Assembly (NCBI GenBank): GCA_947456815.1
Contig: CANGTL010000009.1
Location: 1 to 64,000, forward strand
From: Flavobacteriaceae bacterium
GTDB lineage: Bacteria; Bacteroidota; Bacteroidia; Flavobacteriales; Flavobacteriaceae
Direction of reading: 5' to 3'
Length of the DNA: 64,000 nt
Shown: in pieces, positions 57,893 through 64,000 of the stretch
Numbering within the stretch: position 1 is the stretch's first letter
How the letters are laid out: each line of letters starts with the position of its first letter
Notes under the pieces: generated by a model
The model's database searches: none
The model's input: only the letters and a program-made list of their open reading frames with translations
Told to the model about the DNA's origin: nothing
Program-made: the position numbers and the translations under genes

Positions 57893-58248
57893 AGAGATGC
57901 ATTTATTTTTTTGATTAATGAAGCCAACATTTTTTTGATTTCTATCAATTCTGAAAGCAACTTTTCGGAAGTTTCTTTTTTAATAAAATTCAAATCTGTC
58001 GAGAGTAAAATTAAATATTCAAGTTCGTGAGCAGAACCAGATGAAATGTATAAGAAACGAATTAATTCTTTTTGCGTTTCTCTACCACAACCTTCGACAA
58101 TATTGGTCGGAATAGAAACAGCTGCTCTGTTAATTTGGGAAATTAAGTTGAATTGTTCTGTTTTTGGGAAATTTGTTGTTACTGCATAGATGTCAATCAC
58201 CAACCTATGTGATTTTTGCCAAACGTTATATTTTCGATAATCAACCAT
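57889..58248 (-). CDS. Four helix bundle protein (23S rRNA intervening-sequence protein family)
   Basis: 119 aa; YRKYNVWQKSHRLVIDIYAVTTNFPKTEQFNLISQINRAAVSIPTNIVEGCGRETQKELIRFLYISSGSAHELEYLILLS. Confidence 0.94.
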   Translation of the reverse strand: MVDYRKYNVWQKSHRLVIDIYAVTTNFPKTEQFNLISQINRAAVSIPTNIVEGCGRETQKELIRFLYISSGSAHELEYLILLSTDLNFIKKETSEKLLSELIEIKKMLASLIKKINASL

Positions 58249-58264
58249 AATTCAACTTTGTTAC

Positions 58265-58306
58265 TATTGACTGTAAACAGTTAACTGTGTGCCGTTAACA
58301 GAAAAC
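58265..58306. repeat. GTTAAC-rich repeat, right flank, inverted relative to 57855-57892
   Basis: ACTGTAAACAGTTAACTGTGTGCCGTTAACAG. Confidence 0.65.
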
Positions 58307-59211
58307 TAATTTACCCAATTTCTAGGCTCTGCTAACACTTCAATTAATTTTTCTTCTTCGCTTCCTGCTTCCGGATGATGGTCATAAACCCACTGCACAT
58401 ACGGCGGTAAGCTCATCAGAATACTTTCGATGCGGCCATTGGTTTTGAGTCCAAATAAGGTGCCCTTGTCGTGAACTAGATTGAATTCGACGTAACGACC
58501 ACGACGGATTTCTTGCCAAGTTCTGTTCGCCGCTGTATATGGCAATTCTTTTCTTCTTTCTACAATAGGAACATACGCTTGAAGAAAACTGTTGCCGACT
58601 TCTGTGACAAAGTTGTACCAATCTTCCATTTGCATGGCGTCGGTTGCCTTGCAATAATCGAAGAATAAACCACCTAGACCGCGGGCTTCATGACGATGCG
58701 CATTCCAGAAATAATCGTCGCATTGTTTTTTGTATTTGGGATAGAATTCAGGATTATGTTTGTCGCAAGCGGTTTTGCATGTTTGATGAAAATGAATGGC
58801 GTCTTCCTCGAACAAATAATACGGCGTCAAATCTTGTCCACCTCCAAACCATTGTTGAATGATGTTGCCTTTTTCGTCATACATTTCGAAATAACGCCAA
58901 TTGGCATGAACCGTTGGCACCATTGGACTTTTGGGATGAATAACGAGACTCAAACCGCAAGCAAAAAAATCAGCTTCACCGACATTGAACATCTTCTGCA
59001 TGGCTTCAGGTAATTTACCATGAACCGCCGAAATGTTGACACCTCCTTTTTCGAAAACGGTTCCGTTCTCGATGACGCGCGTTCTGCCGCCTCCGCCTTC
59101 GGGACGTTCCCAAAGATCTTCGCGAAATTTGGTTTGACCATCAACGGCCTCGAGCCCTTGACAGATTTGATCTTGAAGTTGGTGTATGTATTGGAGGAAT
59201 TTATCTTTCAT
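58306..59211 (-). CDS. hemF: Oxygen-dependent coproporphyrinogen oxidase
   Basis: 301 aa; GGGGRTRVIENGTVFEKGGVNISAVHG; WFGGGQDLTPYY; RGLGGLFFDY; GRYVEFNLVHDKGTLFGL. Confidence 0.97.
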   Translation of the reverse strand: MKDKFLQYIHQLQDQICQGLEAVDGQTKFREDLWERPEGGGGRTRVIENGTVFEKGGVNISAVHGKLPEAMQKMFNVGEADFFACGLSLVIHPKSPMVPTVHANWRYFEMYDEKGNIIQQWFGGGQDLTPYYLFEEDAIHFHQTCKTACDKHNPEFYPKYKKQCDDYFWNAHRHEARGLGGLFFDYCKATDAMQMEDWYNFVTEVGNSFLQAYVPIVERRKELPYTAANRTWQEIRRGRYVEFNLVHDKGTLFGLKTNGRIESILMSLPPYVQWVYDHHPEAGSEEEKLIEVLAEPRNWVN

Positions 59212-59303
59212 ATGTAGATACTTATTGTTTCTTATCGGTCATATGTAATTCGCTTATTACTTTTGGTGTTTAGATCTTGTTCAAGGTGATGCTCATTTCA
59301 TCT

Positions 59304-59681
59304 TTACTTTCCTGTGGTGTTTGCTATCTTCTGTGCAATATCCCAGGAAAAAGTTTTGCTTTCTTTTTGAATATATACGTAAATCACGCTTGCTTTTTCT
59401 GCTAAGGAAAATTTACTTTCGGGTAGTTTTGCAGCTAACACGATTAAGAAATCTGCAAATTGCTCCGCATTCTCCCAATCAAAATTAGATTTTTTAATGT
59501 AAAGGAAAAGCTCGTTTGTTGAAAAATCTAACAGTGTTTGCAGCTTCAATCCGATGTTAGCAAGGATTTCATCTATGATAACATTGCCATTCTCCGGAAC
59601 ATAATCGAGACCCATCAACCTTTTTAGGATGTTGTTGATTCGTTCGTTTTCATCGTCGCGAAGTCTTGCGGTTAGTGGCAT
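59304..59681 (-). CDS. Hypothetical protein in the haem cluster
   Basis: 125 aa ORF, co-directional with hem genes. Confidence 0.6.
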   Translation of the reverse strand: MPLTARLRDDENERINNILKRLMGLDYVPENGNVIIDEILANIGLKLQTLLDFSTNELFLYIKKSNFDWENAEQFADFLIVLAAKLPESKFSLAEKASVIYVYIQKESKTFSWDIAQKIANTTGK

Positions 59682-59714
59682 TTTAGTTATTACTTATGAA
59701 CTTTATTTTTAATC

Positions 59715-60140
59715 TTAATTATTGACATACTTTATTTTCTTGCCACTTTCCTGAATTTCAATTTTTGTAACTTCTGAAAAAGGCACCTTTGTAATCAATT
59801 TAGAAAAAAATCTAGCTTTAGACCCTTTGAGTGTATCATGTTCTAACTTCATACTGTCAAAGTAAATGATTTTACGTTTGCCGTTCTTCAAAGTAACTCG
59901 CATTTCCAAAGCTGGATCATTGTCAAGAACTTTCAAATTTCCTTCCTTAGTAATCACCTTTATATTTTTAATTACATAACCATTGTAATAAATAGGCCCT
60001 GACAATACCGATTTTGAGTATGATTCATCGTATTCAATGGTTGCAAATTGTTCTTTGAAACTTTCTGGCGTTATTGTGTATGTTTTACAAGAAAATAATA
60101 AGATACTTACAGAAATTAAAGTTAAGGTTTTCCACATCAT
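59715..60140 (-). CDS. Hypothetical lipoprotein in the haem cluster
   Basis: 141 aa; lipobox SILLFSCKT; 4-bp overlap with hemE. Confidence 0.7.
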   Translation of the reverse strand: MMWKTLTLISVSILLFSCKTYTITPESFKEQFATIEYDESYSKSVLSGPIYYNGYVIKNIKVITKEGNLKVLDNDPALEMRVTLKNGKRKIIYFDSMKLEHDTLKGSKARFFSKLITKVPFSEVTKIEIQESGKKIKYVNN

Positions 60141-61162
60141 GAATTGTATTCTTTGACCGCATCAATAAATGCTTTGGCGTGATCTACGGGAATGTTGGGT
60201 AAAATTCCGTGTCCAAGGTTGACGATGTATTTGTCTTTTCCGAAATCGTCAATCATTTGATGCACCATTTTCTTGATGGTCGGAATCGGTGATAACAATC
60301 GAGATGGATCGAAATTGCCTTGCAGCGTGATGTTTCCGCCCGACAAGTAACGGGCGTTTCTTGGAGAACATGTCCAGTCGACACCTAAGGCTGAAGCACG
60401 GCTTTTTCCCATTTCATTTAGTGCAAACCAGCAGCCCTTTCCGAATACGATAACGTGCGTATCATCTGCTAAAGCTTCTACAATTTGATTGATGTATTTC
60501 CAAGAAAATTCCTGATAATCGACCGGAGACAACATGCCGCCCCAGGAATCGAAAATCTGCACGGCATTGACGCCGGCTTTTACTTTTTCTTTTAAATAGA
60601 GAATCGTGGTGTCGGTGATTTTTTGCAACAAGACATGCGCCGCTTCTGGATGGGTGAAGCAAAAGCCTTTGGCTGTATCGAAACTTTTTGAGCCTTTTCC
60701 TTCCACTGCATAACAGAAGATCGTCCACGGAGAACCAGCAAAACCAATCAGTGGCACCTCATCGTTGAGCATTTCTTTGGTGAGTTTGATCGCGTCCATG
60801 ACGTAACCCAAAGTTTCGTGAATATTGGGAACGATCACTTTTTCTACGTCTTGCGGCGTACGAATTGGATTGGGTAAAAATGGTCCAACGCTTTCTTTCA
60901 TCAAGACTTCGATGCCCATAGCTTGTGGAACTACCAATATATCAGAAAACAAAATCGCGGCATCGGGAGCAATTCTGCGAATCGGTTGTACGGTTATTTC
61001 GGCTGCTAATTCCGGCGTTTGACAGCGGGTGAAGAAATCGTATTTGTCGCGCAAGGCTATAAATTCTGGTAAATATCTTCCTGCTTGACGCATCATCCAA
61101 ACGGGTGGACGTTCTACCGTTTCTCCTCGTAATGCTTTTAAAAATAGGTCGTTTTTGATCAT
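60137..61162 (-). CDS. hemE: Uroporphyrinogen decarboxylase
   Basis: 341 aa; [46 protein letters not shown]. Confidence 0.98.
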   Translation of the reverse strand: MIKNDLFLKALRGETVERPPVWMMRQAGRYLPEFIALRDKYDFFTRCQTPELAAEITVQPIRRIAPDAAILFSDILVVPQAMGIEVLMKESVGPFLPNPIRTPQDVEKVIVPNIHETLGYVMDAIKLTKEMLNDEVPLIGFAGSPWTIFCYAVEGKGSKSFDTAKGFCFTHPEAAHVLLQKITDTTILYLKEKVKAGVNAVQIFDSWGGMLSPVDYQEFSWKYINQIVEALADDTHVIVFGKGCWFALNEMGKSRASALGVDWTCSPRNARYLSGGNITLQGNFDPSRLLSPIPTIKKMVHQMIDDFGKDKYIVNLGHGILPNIPVDHAKAFIDAVKEYNS

Positions 61163-61199
61163 AATATTTATTTTATTCGAAGACGCAATGGCGTCAATC

Positions 61200-61871
61200 T
61201 TAAACTTCGTTGTAATATTTTAAACATTGAATAATTACGTTTTCAATCGATGGTTGATTGACAATAATGCAATGCGATGTTATTTTTTCGACTGGTTCTG
61301 CGGTGGTTTTTCCGATGCAGAAACATATTTCATCTGTAATGGTGTTGGCTTGTAAGTAACTTTCTACTGCAGATGGACTAAAAAACAAAATTCCATTTGG
61401 TTTTGAGGTTATGGCGTGCGGCGTGAGCATCGTTTGGTATACTTCAATTTCTTCAAATTTTACCTTTGCTAAGGTTAGTGCTTCTGGCAGAATTTCCCTT
61501 CTTAGATTTCCACTAAAAAATGTAAAACTGTCCTGCGTATATTGATTGCAAATGATAGATGCTAATTCGGAGGCATAATCTGCAGTTTCTAGAACTTCGA
61601 AACCATGAAGCTCTAAAACTGCTTTTGTTTTTTGGCCAACGCAAAAGCACTTTTTGCTTTTTAATGACTCTAATTTACTATTCTTCAGCAGACTCTCAAC
61701 TGCATTTTGACTCGCGAAAATAAGAAATCTAGCGTCCCGATTAACGGAAAATTGTTTAAGTTCGATTGTAACAAAATCAGCTTCAATGACCAAAAAATTG
61801 GCATTTAGCAAAAACTGTTTTTGATTCGGCAGCAACTTCTTGGTAGATACTATTCGAACTTGACTTTCCAT
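61200..61871 (-). CDS. hemD: Uroporphyrinogen-III synthase
   Basis: 223 aa; [42 protein letters not shown]; position downstream of hemC. Confidence 0.9.
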   Translation of the reverse strand: MESQVRIVSTKKLLPNQKQFLLNANFLVIEADFVTIELKQFSVNRDARFLIFASQNAVESLLKNSKLESLKSKKCFCVGQKTKAVLELHGFEVLETADYASELASIICNQYTQDSFTFFSGNLRREILPEALTLAKVKFEEIEVYQTMLTPHAITSKPNGILFFSPSAVESYLQANTITDEICFCIGKTTAEPVEKITSHCIIVNQPSIENVIIQCLKYYNEV

Positions 61872-61874
61872 CGC

Positions 61875-62798
61875 TTAAGCTTTCGGTTTGAAATGATTTC
61901 GGAGTACTTCCATGATTTCCTTTCCTCCGTTTTTTAAAACTTCTTGCGCTGAATAATAACCCAATTTCTTCCATTCTTGAATCGGAACTGATTTTTCGAC
62001 GAGTACTTTTTCCTTTCCATCCAAAGAAAACAAAACGCCTTTAAAGAGAATATCGTCTTCAATAATTCTGGCAATGGCTCCAATTGGCGCGGTGCATCCA
62101 CCTTCTAGTGTTTTAAGAAATTGCCGTTCGATATGCGTGCACACTTCGGTTTCTACATCATTCAATTCCGAAACCGCATCCAAACAATAATTGTCATTTC
62201 CCATTGCAACAACAATCATGGCGCCTTGTGCTGGCGCGGGAATCATCCAATCTAAATTGATATAGTTTTCTGGTTTGATGTTAATTCGTTCCAATCCTGC
62301 AGCGGCAAAAACGGCTCCATTCCAGTCGCTGTCTTGGAGTTTCTGCATTCTGGTATTGACATTGCCTCTAAGGTCGACCACGGTGTGATTTGGATATCGA
62401 TGCAACCATTGCGCTTGGCGGCGAAGGCTTCCTGTGGCAATTGTTCCGTTGGAATTTAGGAAATCTAAGTTGCCTTTATGAACCAAAATGTCTAAAACAT
62501 TGGCACGTTCTAAAACGGCCGCTTGAACAATTCCTTGTGGCAAAGCGGTTGGTACGTCTTTCATCGAATGCACGGCAATATCAACTTGCCCATTGATCAT
62601 CGCAATGTCTAAGGTTTTGGTGAAAATTCCCGTGATTCCTAATTCGTATAAAGGCTTGTCCAGAATAATATCTCCTTGCGATTTGACCGCAATGATTTCA
62701 GTTTTATACCCTAAATCTTCTAGTTTGTTTTGAACCGTATGTGCTTGCCAAAGCGCCAATTCGCTATCGCGCGTTCCGATGCGTATGGTTTTGTTCAT
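61875..62798 (-). CDS. hemC: Hydroxymethylbilane synthase
   Basis: 307 aa; RIGTRDSELALWQA; HSMKDVPTALPQG; TGSLRRQAQ; LEGGCTAPIGA. Confidence 0.98.
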   Translation of the reverse strand: MNKTIRIGTRDSELALWQAHTVQNKLEDLGYKTEIIAVKSQGDIILDKPLYELGITGIFTKTLDIAMINGQVDIAVHSMKDVPTALPQGIVQAAVLERANVLDILVHKGNLDFLNSNGTIATGSLRRQAQWLHRYPNHTVVDLRGNVNTRMQKLQDSDWNGAVFAAAGLERINIKPENYINLDWMIPAPAQGAMIVVAMGNDNYCLDAVSELNDVETEVCTHIERQFLKTLEGGCTAPIGAIARIIEDDILFKGVLFSLDGKEKVLVEKSVPIQEWKKLGYYSAQEVLKNGGKEIMEVLRNHFKPKA

Positions 62799-64000
62799 TA
62801 TTTGGAAGTCGTTTCGATTTGAAAAATTTTCTCAATCCATTCGATGCTTTCATCGACTTCGGTATTGTCATCTTTCAAATGATTGGCAAAATGGTTGGTG
62901 ATTTTTTGGATAATTCTATTGCTGATGAGTTCCGCTTGCTCTTCGTCGAAGTTCGACATTTTCTTGCGCTGGAAATTCAATTCGCCTTCTTTGATAGAAT
63001 TTAGTTTTTCCTTCAACGCATGAATGGTTGGTGCAAATTTTCTGGCTTTTGTCCAAGCGACAAATTCTTCTTTGATTTCCTCAATAATCGCCTCGGCTGC
63101 GGGAATATGCGTTTTTCTTTTCTCTAAGGTTTCATCTGTCATTTGAAAAAGATGATCCATGTGGATTAGCGTCACGCCTTCTAATTCCTTTACATTTTCA
63201 TTGACGTTTTTCGGTATCGACAAATCAAGAATCAAAACTGGTTTCTTGAGGTTCAAAATAGCTTTGTCGATGGTTGGGTTTTGAGCGCCTGTTGCGACAA
63301 CGACTACGTCTGCTTTTTGCAATTCAAGATGCAATTCGGAATAATCTTTTACAATCAAATTGAGCTTTCCAGCCAATTGTTCCGCCTTGTCTTTGGTTCT
63401 ATTGATTAATGTGATGTGCTCGTTTTTAGTGTGTTTCACCAAATTCTCGCACGTATTTCTGCCTATTTTTCCGGTTCCGAAAAGCAGTATGTTTTTGTTA
63501 CCGATGTTTTCTACATTCTTGATGATGTATTGCACTGAGGCAAAAGCTACCGATGTGGCTCCTGAACTAATTTCGGTTTCGTTTTTAATTTTTTTGCTCG
63601 CTTGAATGACAGCGTTAATCAATCGATCTAAGAAGGTATTGATTAAACCAAAAGATTTGGCTTCGTTGAAACTTGACTTAAGTTGACTGATGATTTCGAA
63701 ATCACCTAAAATTTGACTGTCCAAACCGGTTGCTACTCGAAACATATGGTTGACTGCTTCATGATTTTTGTAGACAAAACCAACTTTTTGAAAAGCTTCT
63801 ACGGTTCCTCTACTGTGTTCACAAATCAATTTAATAAGCTGAAACGGATGCTCTGCAAATCCGTAAATTTCTGTTCTATTGCAAGTGGAAGTAATAATCA
63901 AACTTTCGATGCCTTCCGCTTTTGCTTGGGCTAGTACATTGGTCTTTGCCTTTTCATCGAGACTAAATTCACCTCTCATTTCGGCATCTGCTTTTTTATA
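62798..64000 (-). CDS. hemA: Glutamyl-tRNA reductase, 5' end beyond the window
   Basis: STCNRTEIYG; LDSQILGDFEIISQLK; frame stays open (YKKADAEMRGEF) to base 64000, so the ORF-track start is probably internal. Confidence 0.96.
   Translation of the reverse strand, partial: YKKADAEMRGEFSLDEKAKTNVLAQAKAEGIESLIITSTCNRTEIYGFAEHPFQLIKLICEHSRGTVEAFQKVGFVYKNHEAVNHMFRVATGLDSQILGDFEIISQLKSSFNEAKSFGLINTFLDRLINAVIQASKKIKNETEISSGATSVAFASVQYIIKNVENIGNKNILLFGTGKIGRNTCENLVKHTKNEHITLINRTKDKAEQLAGKLNLIVKDYSELHLELQKADVVVVATGAQNPTIDKAILNLKKPVLILDLSIPKNVNENVKELEGVTLIHMDHLFQMTDETLEKRKTHIPAAEAIIEEIKEEFVAWTKARKFAPTIHALKEKLNSIKEGELNFQRKKMSNFDEEQAELISNRIIQKITNHFANHLKDDNTEVDESIEWIEKIFQIETTSK

Noticed and set aside
1-64000. 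CRISPR arrays, prophage, restriction-modification, toxin-antitoxin or other defence systems
   Set aside because: None seen; no regularly spaced repeats and no signature proteins among the ORFs
1-64000. tRNA and rRNA genes
   Set aside because: No GGTTCGANNCC-type T-arm/CCA context or rRNA-like segment noticed; a tRNAscan run would be needed to exclude them

Overview
This is a 64 kb chromosomal window from a low-GC Bacteroidota, almost certainly a Flavobacterium-like flavobacterium. Evidence: TAnnTTTG promoter boxes, gldH, a T9SS sorting domain, and an AT-rich genome with few Shine-Dalgarno sites. It is mostly housekeeping and metabolic: a probable beta-alanine/pyrimidine catabolism cluster at the left edge, mfd, metG, ssb, peptidases, feoAB plus a TonB receptor, a DtxR/Nramp locus, lycopene cyclase, trhO, ricT-like/gldH/PBP1A, a CoA-transferase pair, and a haem operon (hemA-C-D-E-F-B) at the right edge. 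I saw no phage, CRISPR array, IS element, tRNA or rRNA. The most interesting signals are non-coding. (1) A dispersed ~80-140 bp structured element occurs five times; its central stem changes sequence but stays paired, and four copies sit just downstream of a stop codon in the same orientation. (2) Other intergenic repeat families are present, one of which supplies a plausible -33 promoter box. (3) Candidate iron/manganese operators are shared by feoA, the TonB receptor and the Nramp divergon. Also notable are an O6-alkylguanine methyltransferase gene split by an in-frame amber codon, a 41-aa FeoB-associated Cys-rich protein missing from the ORF track, and a four-helix-bundle gene flanked by inverted repeats inside the haem cluster. 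Function calls come from recognising the translated sequences; no database search was run.
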